Shown one piece after another: positions 34,128-46,714 of a DNA stretch of 64,000 bases; positions within the stretch are counted from its first letter, which is position 1; each line of letters begins with the position of its first letter. The stretch spans positions 12,338,501 to 12,402,500 of the forward strand of contig NC_037091.1 in assembly GCF_002994745.2 (NCBI RefSeq), given 5' to 3'. The notes under the pieces are model-generated. The model worked only from the letters and a program-made list of their open reading frames with translations, did no database searches and had not been told where the DNA came from. The position numbers and the translations under genes are program-made. The stretch is from Rosa chinensis (Eukaryota > Streptophyta > Magnoliopsida > Rosales > Rosaceae).

Positions 34128-35180
34128 ATGAGTAACCTGAACAAACTGAACTTCGCTCCATTGGGAACAACTGGCTCTGGATATCACAAGTAGATTTGTG
34201 ATGTCTGCTAGCATCTCAAGGCCGATGGAATCCTTGATACGATTCTCTAGCCTAGCCAGGACATGCTAACTGTTAAGTAAACTCAAACTTTGGAAGTAAA
34301 TAGAGCAGCCTTGGTGGCAAATAAGGTGAAAGCCATCATCCTAATGACTCGTCATATGGATGATTTACTCCAGTACGAGTATATGAACGAAGAAGACCCC
34401 AGAAGGCTATGGGTCTCACTCGAAGAAAGATTTGGCAACGTTCGTGACTCCCTACTTCCTGAACTAGAAGTGAGATGGCATAGCATCCGCTTCTGTGATT
34501 TCAAGTTAGTTATTGACTACAACTTGGAAGCACTTCACATTAAATCCTTAATGGAATTCTGTGGAAAAGATATCACAGATGCGATGTTGATTGAGATGAC
34601 TCTCTCTAAATTCTCTGTCTCTGCTTTGATGGTTGCATAGAACTATTGAATCGATGTTACTGCAGGACAGATCACAAGGTCTCATGAGCTCATTGGAGCT
34701 ATGAATGTCGCTGAAAAGCATGACAACATCCGTGTGAAGAACTATAATTCAAGATCCGTGGGAACATAGCATATTCCGGAGTCCAATTATAGTCGCGGCT
34801 CTAAGGGAGGGCACCAAGAGTGAAACCCTAAATCTAACGACAATTCTGGACATTTTGGTCCATATTCGCGCTCTAATGAGGACGGTAACCGCCAAAATAG
34901 GCAGACACAGAATCGAAGAGGTCAATGTGGAAAGAAGAGAGAGGCAACACCTCTGGCCATGTTGGTGGCGACACTAACACTAAGAGCTATCCAATGATGC
35001 TTTCAAAGCGCCTTAATCAATGGAGACTGAGCACAGAGATGTATGTTCTTGATGTGGAGTGTCCGATCATTGGGCACACATTTGTAGAGCTCGCTGAAAT
35101 ATTGTCACCGTCTACAAAGCATATTGTGAAGCAAGAGAAGCTCACTATGGGGAACAAGAATATCAAGAAGATGATCTAGA
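34128..35180 (+). pseudogene. Copia A gag and zinc knuckle
   Basis: The ATG at 34128 begins SNLNKLNFAPLGTTGSGYHK, then stops. The gag helix region is open at 34290-34640 (DDLLQYEYMNEEDPRRLW, LEERFGNVRDSLLPELEVRW). A CCHC-type knuckle is readable at 35044-35085 but contains a TGA codon, and its last Cys is Phe. It would have been the RNA-packaging protein. Confidence 0.78.
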
Positions 35181-35879
35181 GTGAAGGGTTGAAGACTTCA
35201 AATATGGCTGAGATCAATAGATCGCAAATTCTGTTTAAGTCTTTATTTTTCCAAGAGATGTAATAAGCAATTGCCATATATTTTGTACTAAATGCCATTG
35301 GTTTAGTTTCTCTTCAAAGTAGGCTCATCCAAATTGAGTATGATGTCCAGGAAGGTTTTGAGATAAGTGGTACTTAAGCGAGTTTTGCTCCACCGACATC
35401 TCTCTACTCACGTAATCATATTTATTTTGGAGTTACTGAAAGAAATGAAACGAATACCTTTCTTTTGCATTAGCTACATTTGGATTGGATTCTCTTATGG
35501 TTAAGAAACAATGGTGTACTTCATTGGCTTATGAATAAAATTTTGAGTTCTTATCATTATAATTCCATTTTGATTCTGAGCATATTACTTTGTGACTACT
35601 ATGGCTGGGCCATCAGTATTAGTTTAAGGACATGGAATAGCCCAAGTTCCCTTTGCCAAATGGCACCTTGACTATTGTCACAGAAATTCTCCACGCTCTT
35701 AAGGAGAATCAAATCCTATTGAGCCATTCGAGCCAACATATTCCATGCGAAAATGCATGTAGAGAACGGAAATGAGTTTCTTTGCAATACCTCTTATGAT
35801 TACGAACAAAGACGCATCTTAGAGAATTTTACATGTCTCTCTAGTGGACTCTATGCCACTATTCAAGCTATTAAATCCA

Positions 35880-38190
35880 ATAAAGTCGTGAGATAAGTTC
35901 TCTTGGATTTAGACACATATTGGCTTTGTCACGACAGGATAGGTCATCCTAGTCATGATGATCGGTTTACTAAAGACTTCACACGGATATCCATTCTTTC
36001 GAGCAAAACGAAGCATTAATCAAAAGTTGATTCTTGGACTAAGTGTGACTGTCGCCGTCCACCACCAGCCTAGGGTTGACACAGTCCCTATCCATGACAC
36101 CATGGATGGCTTCCATAATGGTGATGGCACCCCAGGTGATGCTGCGATCACCAACTTTGCTTCAAAATAGAGTTTTAGACGCTCAGGTTCAACCAAAATT
36201 CTCATTGGTTGCTTCTAAGGCCTCTTGCTCGTTTTACAAAGCCCGTTCCTTAGGTAAATTAGGACTGAGACTGTCACATGCAAAGGATATGAAAATACTC
36301 ATTTTGTTCTTACATAGAATCCATGTGGAGAAAAACTCGCTTAAACTCCAACAATCGTCTGCCACTTAATGCCCTTACTAGGCAATCTCCTTACCGCTAG
36401 ATTTGCGATTTGATGAGATAGTCTTCCTGTCGTTAGGGAGAGATAAGAGCACATATGTTCAACAGGAACGACGGTAATTGTCGTGGTCTATGCCCACTGT
36501 GTCTTATCTCGATCCACACCAAAGTGACAAGATCACACATATTTGCTGCAAATATGCTTGCAAGGATGGAATTCTCTACGAGAGGATGTAGCGCCACCCT
36601 ACACGGAGGTAGGCATGGTGCCAACGCCACAGAGAGTGGCACTCTAGCGTTATAGGCCATGGCCCCAGCTAGGATGCGTGGGAGTCCCGTGGGTTCGAAT
36701 GATACTTTGGCACAATTCAATCCTTTGATCATCGACACTCAAAATCCGTCTCATGAAAATCCTCTGTATTATGGTTATGGTTGGGGGACGCCTCAACTTC
36801 AGAACCTATTCCTAAGAATATAGAGCTCTATGAAAATTACATTAGTGTACATGAGACATGGGATAGAAACTCCATGATGATTGTTGATGTATTGGCGCAT
36901 TTCATAGCGCATGAGTTTGTTGTGTCAGATGATATTGGCACAAATAGAGAAATGTAGAGAAATTTGGCCTAAATAGAAAGATGCGATTCAGGTTAAGTTG
37001 GAGTCTCTAACGAAGAGGAAGGTTTTCGAGCCAATGATGCCAAAACCTCCTAACATAAAACCTATTGGGTAATGGGTCTTCGTTAGAAAGGATGATGAGA
37101 AAAAGATATAGCAATCTCACCTTATGGCGCAAGGCTTCTCACAAAATACCCTGAATCGACTGCGATGACACATATTCTCTCGTAATGGATATCATTGCAC
37201 TCCACTATCTTATCAGTTTGGTAGTTTCCGAATAACTGAACTTGTAACTTACAAATGTGGTCACTACATATCTCAATCGGGATCTAGATACAGAATATAC
37301 ATGAAAGTTCACTGTGAACTTCATTTACCCAAGTCAAGTGGCTCTAGACCACGGAGCGCGTTTACAATGAGGTTAAATGCTCACTGAAGTGACTACTTGA
37401 TTGGGAAAGGATATATCTGCGCTTTTCTAAGACCAGTTTCTGATTCTATCGCTGTTCATGTTGGACATGATCTTCATTGGAAGCCCTTAGAGAGTTAAGG
37501 GAACCGTTGAACACTTGAAATCCGAGTTTGAGATTAAGGATCTTTGGGAGAACACGATTATGTCTCGGTTTGGAACTTAAGCATCATGTTGATAGATGCT
37601 CAGGTGTTTTGACAAGGTCAATCTTTCAAGCACGACTATGATCGTTCGTAGTCTTGATCCTAAAAATGATCCTCTTCGTTCGAAGGATGATGATGAAGAT
37701 GTGCAAAAGGCAAATGTGCCCTACTTGAGTACAATAGGCGCATTATTGTACTTAGCTCAATGCACAAGACCAGACATCTCATTTTCTGTGAACTTGTTCG
37801 CTAGGTATAGCTCTCCGCCAATGCAACATCATTGGATTGGTTAAAAGATATCTTTCGATACTTGAGATGTACGTTTGATATGAGCTTGTTCTATCTCTAC
37901 AGAGAGATGATGGATTCAGATCCATCATACACCAGGAACGTCGCCAACACTGGCTTGCATCCTTTATCCCATCCCAAAACAACAATAGTGTTTTGGAAGG
38001 TTTTGCTGAATTTGGGTACCTTTCTGACCCATAGAAAGGTCATTCCCAAACTGGTTATGTGTTTACCGTGGGTAAAACCACGATATCTTAGAGGTTTACA
38101 AGACAGACCCTAGCGACCTTGGAGGTTTACAAGACAGACCCTAGTCGCTACTTCTTTGAATCATGCAGAGATTATTGCTCTTCACGAAAC
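35880..38190 (+). pseudogene. Copia A pol remnants (integrase, reverse transcriptase, RNase H)
   Basis: Fragments appear in copia order but in constantly changing frames. A GAG-pre-integrase motif (CHDRIGHP, then HGYPFFRAK) lies near 35930-36010. A reverse transcriptase start (WVFVRKDDEK, LMAQGFSQN) is near 37070-37150. LLYLAQCTRPDISFSVNLFA (about 37745-37805) and an RNase H stretch with SQTGYVFTVGKTT (about 38050) and HAEIIALHET (about 38165) follow. Internal deletions are likely, because the integrase core is mostly missing. Confidence 0.75.
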
Positions 38191-38199
38191 AATTTGTGA

Positions 38200-39120
38200 A
38201 TGTATATGGATTGGATCCATAATTATGCGCTTTATATTACCTCTAATGAATGTGGAAGGAAACACATTTTAGAGAAACTAATGAGTCAATCTAGTGGACT
38301 GTACCTCACTACTATTCGGATCATTGAATCCTATGCTGTCACCAATAATGAAATGTGGGACACTGACTCATACAGGCTTTGGCATGACCATCTAGGGCAC
38401 CCTGGTCGTGATATGATGATCCGTATTTTAAAGAACTGATACGGACATCCCTTCTTTCGAGTGAAAAATAAAATGGGACAAAAATCTGCCACACTGCAAG
38501 CTGTCGGTCCTAGTACTGCTCAAATGCAGCCATTGCCTTCTGAAGTACCAGAAACACTACCTCCCTCCTATTATGCCTCATTGACTATTTCAAAGGCACA
38601 TTACTCGTTTTGCAAAGTCTGCACTTTAGCAAAAACAGGATCGGGACCTTCCTATGCTAAAGATACAAAACAAAACATTCCATTCTTACAAAGGATACAA
38701 GGAGATATCTGTGGACCTATCCATCTAGAATGCGAACCATTCAAGTACTTTATGGTTCTGGTGGATGCTTCGACACGCTAATCACATGTCGCATTATTAT
38801 CCACAAGAAATGCTGCATTTACAAAACTCCTAGCACAAATTATACATTAAAGGGCTCACCACCTTGATCACCCTATCAAGTCTATAAGGCTTGATAATGC
38901 TGGAGAGTTTACATCAAAAGTATTTGATGATTATTGCATGTCTATTGGTATTGATGTAGAGCATCCTATACCCCATGCGCATACACAAAATGGTCTCGCA
39001 TAAGCCACCTTAAAAAGGCTACAGATGGTGGCTAGGGCACTGGTTATGCGCACCAACCTGCCTATATCTGCCTCGGGTTAGCAATATTGCACGCAGCTTC
39101 ACTTATTCATTTCAGACCCA
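38200..39120 (+). pseudogene. Copia B integrase
   Basis: The GAG-pre-integrase part has SSGLYLTTIRIIES and LWHDHLGHPGRDMMIRILKN, followed by a CKVCTLAK zinc-type segment. The catalytic core has QGDICGPIHL (first Asp) and SIRLDNAGEFTSKVF (second Asp). At the third position, HTQNGLA is followed by TAA where the family has its catalytic Glu. Further stops lie near 38437 and 38780. The domain would have joined cDNA to the chromosome. Confidence 0.88.
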
Positions 39121-39149
39121 CTGCTAGCCGACCATTTTCTGTGTACTAG

Positions 39150-40197
39150 TTGGTAACTGGATATGAGCCTGACATTTCACACTTACACATATTTGGTTGC
39201 GCAGTATATGTGCCTATTGCGCCCCCACAATGCACCAAAATGGGTTCTCAGAGACGATTATTTATTTATGTTGGATACGAATCTCCAACCATTATCCGCT
39301 ATTTGGAACCCTTGACAGGCGATCTCTTTACCGCTAGATTTGCTGATTGTCACTTTGATGAGACAGTCTTCCCGTCGTTAGGGGGAGATAGGAAAAAAGA
39401 TTTTCAAAGGGAACCACAGGAAGTGTCGTGGTTTGCATGTCCCCACTCTGTCTCATTTTGATCCCCACACTTCACAATGTGAAAGTGAAGTGAAAAGAAT
39501 AATCGATATTCAGAACGTAGGAGATTCGATGCCTGATGTGTTTACTGATATCGTAAAAGTGATGAGATCACATATACCAGCTACAAATGTGCCTGCAAGG
39601 TTAGAAGTCCCCAACAAGGGGCATGGCGCCACAAATAGAGGCACTGCAACCACACTTAGTGAAGGTGTGGTTGAGGTCGTGGCTCCCCAAAGGAAGAGGG
39701 GGAGGCCACTTGATTCGACTGAGACTCACCCAAGGAAGAAGAGGGTGAGTAAGGCACAAACTGATCAATTAATCATCAATGTAGAGAATCCATCTCATGA
39801 GATTGTCTCTGATTGTAGTTATGTTCATGAATCAATACTGGAGGACGCTCTGATGTTTGAAATGATTCTAGAGAACAAAGAAAGCTCAATGGATTATGAG
39901 AGTGTGTATGAGTTGATGGAAAAACCTTTCATACACATTGATGATATATTTGCATACACTGTTGCTCAAGAAATCATAGAGCACGATGATATCGAACCAC
40001 GCTCTGTTGCAATCCAGGCAGAACTAGATTCTCTGGCAAAGAGACAGGTATTTGGTCCGGTAGTGCTAACCTTACCAAGTGTAAAGCCTGTAGGACATAA
40101 ATGGGTCTTTGTCAGAAAGCATAATGAGAAGAATGAAGTGTTGAGGTACAAGGCTCACCTTGTGGCGCAAGGTTTTCTCACAACGTCCTGGAATTGA
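39150..40197 (+). pseudogene. Copia B integrase C-terminus to reverse transcriptase start
   Basis: HLHIFGCAVYVPIAPPQCTK and YVGYESPTIIRYLEPLTGDL are the usual C-terminal motifs. A frameshift near 39430-39460 joins to the acidic linker, including RKRGRPL. The reverse transcriptase opens with VGHKWVFVRKHNEKNEVLRY and KAHLVAQGF, then shifts frame and reaches the gypsy LTR fragment at 40214. Confidence 0.88.
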
Positions 40198-40213
40198 CTA
40201 CAAGTAGACATAC

Positions 40214-42340
40214 TGTCACGCCCTGATTTTCAAGCACAAATTATAAACAAATAACAATCACAATTACTCCGGCCGTGATGGTTCAAACATCAATACAAAA
40301 CACTAGGAAAATTTTTCTTTAAAGAACAACAAGTAAAGAAGTCCAGAACCTACAATGTTAGTACTGACTCATTCTTTAGAGTTTTATATTACATTACACC
40401 AAGTTTACAAACTTAACTGAATAGCAATTCAAAAAGTAAACAGCCCCACCCCACTCAGTACATAGCGAAAGACTAACAAGTGCGCACAACAATTAAGTTC
40501 CTAAACTCATGACTGCAACTGCAAGGGACCACATCTCCATCACGTTCACCATAACCTGCAGGATAGACCCCTACACCATTGATTAGTGCACCGGGTTGAA
40601 ATAACAAACCCGGTAAACTTATGAAAGTTTGTGTGAGTAAACTCAAAACAATAAAGAAGAACACATGCTTAAACCATCTCAACCTAACAAAATCATTATA
40701 CAATAATCACAACAAAACATCAAGTTCATATCATATCATAACATGCTCACGTACGTTAACTCAAAATCTAAAACCCACATGCTCTGACTCTAAATTGACG
40801 CATTTAATTTTACAAAGGTTCAACTAAACAATCAAACTTGAGTAACGTTTTAAAACATTAAAAACTCCAATAATCCAAAATCATCCTCCATTTATCTCAA
40901 CCAAATCATTGTCACCTCAGTGACCTTTCAAAAACATTAAAATCTCAATAACCACTTCTCGAAATAACAAAGCACTCAAAATTCAAAATAAAGTAAAAAG
41001 TAATCCCTACATATATGTGAATTTGTTTAGGAGATCACATCAAAAGCACATCAAGTAAATCATAGTAATCCTTGCATGTCATTTAGTTCAGGAGATTACA
41101 TTAAAAACAATCAATAGAAGTCATGGTAATCCTTGCATATTGTTTAGATTACATAAAACCAATCAATTCAGAAAACATTAATCCCTACATATAGTGTTGT
41201 TCAGGAGATTACGAAAGAAAAACAAGCAATTCATTAATAAGAATAAACAAGAAAATCAATACACATTCAATCTACTAATAACGCCAAACACCACATCAAC
41301 AATATCAAATATCAATCACTCAACAATAATCCATATCCTTTTCATAATAATCGTCACACAGATCGCCATACTGGTTCCGTCACACAGGTCTTATTACACC
41401 ACACTATATATTTAATCACACTTTCAAACACAACTTTCACCATTCTCAACACAATATCGCAAACCTTTTTTTAAAATATTGTTTGCATACCACAACATTA
41501 TCACTAATTGTACATAATCCTTTCAAAACATAAATCTAACAACACCAACATTTCCCTTTTCAAATTCATTTATTTTCTTCCAAATCACCTCTCAACCCAA
41601 TAGTGATAAAATCACACAATACAATGTTTTTCACTTCTCCGAACAATTCCAACTATATTTCAAAATCTACTCAAACCGAAAATCATTTGTAACAAATCCT
41701 TGTTTTTATTTACCCATGAACTGTTGACTATCAAGTTCATATATTTCAAAACAAATATTTATTTTGCGACAGATATGATTTTACAACTAACAATTAATTC
41801 TACTAACTATCACTTAACTAATTTATCACTCAAAACAATGTGAGATTTACCCACCTCAAAATCCTGCTGCGTCTAATACGCTAAAATCAAGTGTTCAACT
41901 TAACCCTGCAAGATGTAGTCGTTACCAATAAAGAGTAAGCAAGAATCGTTTGATGCCAGAGATTGAGAGTAACTAATTATTCACATAAACGAAAACTAAG
42001 CTAATTAACACATATAAAAAAAAAACAAAATCTGAAACTACACAAAACAAAAACGTCAAACACTAGAAAAGAGAGAAAAAAAAAGGCAGGAAACAGAAGG
42101 GGATAGAACAGTGTGCTGCAATCCTAAACAAGAACAATATTTTGGGGTTTTTGGTTTTTAACAAAAATGAAAGAGAAAACAAAAGGAAAACAATTTTGAT
42201 TTTTGGTTTTGAGAAAATAAGATGGAGAAAACATTAGAGACTCAGAAATCCACCACCAATTACTTACGAACAATGTTAAGTTAACCTAATCTCAATTACT
42301 AAGGTGTGAACAGAAACCAACCAAGAAACAAGTCGGAGCA
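40214..42340 (-). repeat. Gypsy LTR fragment, reversed, inside copia B
   Basis: Begins TGTCACGCCCTGATTTTC, the reverse complement of the gypsy LTR end at 23220-23236 (AAATCAAGGGCGTGACA). Further inverted matches include CCCTACACCATTGATTAGTGCACCGGGTTG-like sequence (40570-40600 against about 22850) and GAGATTTACCCACCTCA (41845 on) against 14500-14520. The far LTR end is not recognisable and no target duplication is seen. The right border is approximate. It lacks coding sequence. Confidence 0.75.
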
Positions 42341-42344
42341 GATC

Positions 42345-42660
42345 ATGTCCCTTATTAGACATATGGCTAAGGTATGTAATTAGACATATTTGAGGAACTT
42401 GTGGTTTGAAGTCTACCACGGATGAACCTACATGCATTTATGAGGATAATGCAGCTTGTATTGAACAAATGAAGTTAGGTTTCATCAAGGCCCAACACCA
42501 AACATATATTGCCTAAGTTCTTTTATAATCAACAACAACAATCACTTCTAAAGATTGAAGTGATCAAATCCGAACAAAGGATAATGTAGCAGACTTATTC
42601 ACTAAGTCGTTACCTAAATCCACATTCAAGAAATATGTGAAGAGCATCGGATTAAGAAAG
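42345..42660 (+). pseudogene. Copia B RNase H C-terminus
   Basis: Frames readable with stops and shifts: TCGL around 42400, then a YEDNAACIEQMKLGFI-type stretch (about 42436-42488), then an FFYNQQQQSLLKIE stretch (about 42510-42560) and VADLFTKSLPKSTF (about 42585-42630). These are the usual final residues of copia polyproteins. Confidence 0.85.
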
Positions 42661-42866
42661 TTATCAAAACCCCATGATTGTAGTAATCAGGGGGAGATGT
42701 TGACATCAGGGGGAGGTATGATGTCTACATGTTCGATCTCGAAGAGTGAAGGACGTGTTGTACTCTTTTTCTCCTCCTCGAGTTTGTTTTTTCCCACTGG
42801 GTTTTTATTACTCAAGCAAGGTTTTTAACGAGGCAATGATCAAAGCGTCATCACCAAGTTTGAGTG

Positions 42867-42879
42867 GCACAAGGGGGAG
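42867..42879 (+). promoter_or_regulatory. Polypurine tract of copia B
   Basis: GGCACAAGGGGGAG sits directly before the 3' LTR start at 42880. Confidence 0.75.
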
Positions 42880-43093
42880 TGTTGAAAAATGTTGACATTT
42901 AGTGTGCCTTGTCAAATAAACTAGGATTAGTTCTATAGCTATAATAGGAAAGATTTCCTACTTCGAGTTAGAATAAGAATCCTTGTACTCTAAGATTATG
43001 TAATTTGTAGTCCCTATATATAGGGCTCCTATTATCATTATTCAAAAACAACTATTCTCCAAATTCTCTCTACAATTCTCTTTTCCTAAAACA
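42880..43093 (+). repeat. 3' LTR of copia element B (214 bp)
   Basis: TGTTGAAAAATG to CCTAAAACA, a normal TG...CA LTR with a TATATATAG box at 43014-43022. Confidence 0.85.
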
Positions 43094-43358
43094 TAAATGT
43101 CTTTTTCTATTTTTTCTTCTTCTTTATATTAAGAGCACCTCCACCGAATTACCATTAGTTTTGACATACCTGCAACTCTAGTGAATGTGGAGAAAACGTT
43201 TAAACTTCATCTGCTATATATATATTTAACAATTCTCTCCAAGCTTTTTAACAAGGGTCTCATTGCTCATCCAATTATATTGCACTTCTAAGAGAAAGGG
43301 ATAAAAAAATATTAATAATATCTTCTAATAATGAATTTGATAGTTTCGTTGGCATGAA

Positions 43359-46229
43359 TGTAGACCCCCGTATTTTTTTTTTAATATATTTTATTTATTG
43401 TTTATTTTAATTTGTCAAAAAACGTATGAAGCTACGTATTCGTGAGGTACAAAAGTATTTGAGCTTAGGTTAAGACTTTGAGGCCATTTAAAGGATTAAG
43501 AAATTTAGAGAAAAATCCAATTTGGGACTAGGAGATTATTTTTAAAGTTTCGAGGCTTAGGACAAGCCCGGAAAATTTTCCCGAAAGGATTCGGTGAAGT
43601 ATCGGAGAAATAAGGATGATTGAAGATGTAATTTTCGGATTGGACTTGAAGAAATTAAAAGGAAAATGAAATAGGAGCAGCCCAAACCCATTGGCCCAAA
43701 AGGAGGGGCAAATTCGACTTTTCACAATTAAATTAGGGAGAGGTATTTAAGCATCTCATTCTCCCCAAAACCCTAGCCTCTTCCTCATTTTCTCCTTTTC
43801 CTCTCTCTCTCTACCCGAGACTCTCTCTCTCTAGCCCTTCGCCAGAAATCGTCGCCGCCATACCGCTGCCGTCGCCGGAATCCGGATTTCAACCAAAATT
43901 TCCAGATTTTCTTCTCTTCATTCCCTCTTTCCATTTCTCCAACCAAAATCAAGAAATTTAGCCATCCAACCCTCCAAAAACCCTAGAACCCGAAGCTAAA
44001 TTGGGGCGTTTTGTGATTTCTTCTTTCCAAGGTAATATCCCTCCTAATCTAGCCTCTATTCATCCGATCTACATCTATTTCTTCCTAAATCCGAGTTTTT
44101 GATTTGGGTTTGTGATTTTGTTTGCATGAACCCGATTTCTCCTTGAACCATGAAGCTAGGCTATGGGTTTGGCAAGGATTTTTGGTAAGGATCTATCCAT
44201 GCAACCTTGTTTTCGAGTTTTTTGGTTGAGATGTTGATGTTGGACGGATTTGTAGGTGAAGAAGGCCAAGGAGAAGGAATAGGACGTGATTTTTGAAGAA
44301 GAAAGGGTAAGGAATGGGTTTTGGACAAACCCTAGAATTTTTGGAATTTATTTGGTTGATTTTGTTTATGTTGAGCTATTGTTGTTGTTGGAAAAAAAAT
44401 TTTCACATTTGAGGATGGTTTAATTAGTAGGATTTTATTAGCATGATTTTCTTAGTGTTGGAATTTTGTTGTGGAAGATTTGGTGATTATTGTGGTGTAG
44501 TTTTGGCCAAAAGAAAAAGAAAAGGAAGAAGAAAAGAAATGGATTTGTTTTTGGAAGAAAAGGAAAATAAAGAAAATGGTAAAAAATTGGATTAAAGGAG
44601 GTTTTACAGTGGTAAAGTGGTAAAAAAGTGAAGAAGGTGAAAGTAAAGGTAAATTCGGTAAAAAGGAAATGGTAAATAAAGGATTACTTGGTCAAAAGTC
44701 AAAAGTCAAAGTCAAATAGTCAAAAGTCAACTCCGAGAGTTGACCATGGTTGACCGACCTCGTAAAACGTGAGGATCGACTCAACTTTGGTCGCTCGGAT
44801 TGGCGAAAGTTTAGCGGAGCGATAAGGACGTTTTCCTTTTTAAAAAAGAAGTTAGTTTCCCAAATTGGTAAAGGTTGAAAAAAATAATTAATGGCCTCAT
44901 TGAAATAAAAAGGGTTTAGTGTACACGGTTACTTAAGGTTGATCATGATGTTTACCTGGATAATTACTTACAAATTAAGTAATGGTTCAGGAAACACGAT
45001 CGTTAAGGAAGCTTAAGCGGAAAGCATCAGAGTGTGGAGTACGCCAGCATTTTCCAGGTAGGGTGAGCTGTCCCTTCCTTGTTAGAGGCTTTTTGATATA
45101 TGTGGAATGCTCTAGTATAATATTATGTTGCCTGCAAGTATGTTTTTGGTTGTTCATTAGTCGATGCCTCGTGATACATGTGTTTTCAGAACCGATAATT
45201 GTTGATTGCGAAAACCGAGGCTAGACTTGCATGTTGAGATACTGTACCCTTTTGTATGTTTGTGTTTGTGACCTGAAAGTGAATGGGACCTAGACGCGTA
45301 GATTCCTAGGGCTCCCATAGTGGCGATAACCGTGAACCTCCGGAGGGGGCTGTGCTCCTATGTTTGTCAAGGAAAGGTAAATACAGACAGTGAACCAGTC
45401 ATAGGAGACTCAGAGCCAGGAAATGGATACTTTCGCTACTTGTAGTCACAAGGACTACAGAGTAGTTGGCTGGTTCTCGAATTCAGGACGAACCAGGTCG
45501 GTCACCGATTTATTTTGGTTTAGTCGGCAGGTAAGTATCTCGGAGCTCCAAATTGTGTGAAGCATGCTGCATATGATTTCCTGAAACGAAACAACTGTGA
45601 TTGTTTTTGTTTGCATTTGTTTTACTTGATTTTACAAATGCGCGCAACCTATATTCTAGTAGCTATGTTTTACCTATTAGATTTAAACCTAACTAAGGTT
45701 GGGTCGGCCCCTATTGGGTTAGCGAGGACGAAATGCTCACCCCTACATTTCAGGTTACAACGAGGTCGTTCCGGATGATTTGGATTAGAAGTGGGTCGTT
45801 GGCCGAGTCCGTGTGTTGCTGTTCCTGTTGCTTGAAGTTCTTCCCTTGTGGTATTCCATCGTTTTACTCGTTTTTCATTCCATATTGAACTCTGTGAGGT
45901 CCGCCTACCTGGGAGCGCGCCTCATCCCTTTGTTTTATTATTGTTGTTGAATTTTCCTTTCATTTCGGTTATGATGTAAGACCTAAGGCGCCACAATGCA
46001 CTTGCCCACTTTATTTTTAAGCATTTCCAGACTTGTTCTTTTGAGTGTTGGGTTGTTTATTTAAAATCCTTTCTAAATTTAGTTTTTCTTGGTCTCCTAT
46101 TTTCTAAAATTTGTATTTTCAAACGGCCTTGTAGTATTAAGTTGGTAGGTCTATGGTATGTCTACGACGTATTGAGCTCCTATTGGCTTAATATTACGGT
46201 GTTGTGGTATACTCATTCGGGTCACCACA
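43359..46229 (+). mobile_element. Solo LTR (2871 bp), gypsy type
   Basis: Begins TGTAGACCCCCG and ends GGGTCACCACA, with a 5-bp duplication ATGAA (43354-43358 and 46230-46234). The unoccupied paralogous site is at 4567-4571. No gag or pol and no internal LTR pair are visible, so a solo LTR left by recombination between two LTRs is the simplest reading. It shares length and layout with the chromovirus LTRs: a leader-like CT-rich block at 43800-43835, tandem GTCAAAA motifs at 44692-44740, and an A/C-rich 3' part. Strand assignment is tentative. Confidence 0.88.
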
Positions 46230-46440
46230 ATGAAGGTCCAAATCTGTCGAACACATGCAATTGGCTAGATCAGCCTTCAAATTTGAGTAATTGTCGAACG
46301 CATTATCGAAACCATAACCAGACTTCAATATTATAACCAAACTACTATTTGTTTCCAAACTACATGAAACCCAACCCTTCTTTGTTACCTTCTCCTTCCC
46401 TATCATATTTGAGAACAGTTTGGGTTCCACTTCTTTACTA

Positions 46441-46714
46441 ATTACAAGCTACTGGGGTTAATTTGGAAGTGACTGAAGAATTTCCGGCCTTCATAGCCAG
46501 TTTCCATGCGAGACCCATCCTTATTGACAGAGTACGAGAGGCACAGTGTCATGATGAACCCTTAGAACAATTGAAAAGGGCAGTCGAGAATGGTTCTAGG
46601 ACAGACTTTACTATCAGAAGGGATGGAACTCTAATGTTTGGAAACAAAATTTGCGTCCCGGATCAAGATGATATTAAACAGGAAATATTAGAAGAGGCTC
46701 ATAGTTTTGCTTAG
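46441..46714 (+). pseudogene. Gypsy pol fragment (RNase H-integrase linker)
   Basis: About 90 codons: FPAFIASFHARPILIDRVRE, a charged stretch, then DGTLMFGNKICVPDQDDIKQ and ILEEAH, ending TAG at 46712-46714. This is the segment between RNase H and the integrase zinc finger of Ty3/gypsy polyproteins. Both sides are cut off abruptly by unrelated sequence. Confidence 0.8.

Larger units (their letters stand above)
32874..38190 (+). mobile_element. Ty1/copia element A, heavily decayed
   Basis: 5' LTR, leader, gag, zinc knuckle and pol remnants lie in copia order. No matching 3' LTR was found. The sequence passes directly into element B near 38190, inside the RNase H region. The left boundary is set by the inverted copy of the flank at 6634-6640, which shows where host sequence stops. 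Dozens of stops make every frame dead. Confidence 0.8.
38196..43093 (+). mobile_element. Ty1/copia element B, 5'-truncated and interrupted
   Basis: Starts inside a GAG-pre-integrase domain, continues through integrase and the first residues of reverse transcriptase, then is interrupted by a reversed gypsy LTR fragment (40214 to about 42340). It resumes at the RNase H C-terminus and ends in a 214-bp 3' LTR. Gag, protease and the reverse transcriptase core are absent. It differs in sequence from element A. Confidence 0.82.

Noticed and set aside
40214..42340. Considered as a clean solo LTR insertion
   Set aside because: No far LTR end and no target duplication, and the host copia lacks over 1 kb at this place, so a simple insertion does not fit.
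32874..43093. Considered as a single copia element with two LTRs
   Set aside because: The two LTRs differ in sequence, two different GAG-pre-integrase/integrase segments are present, and domain order restarts near 38196.
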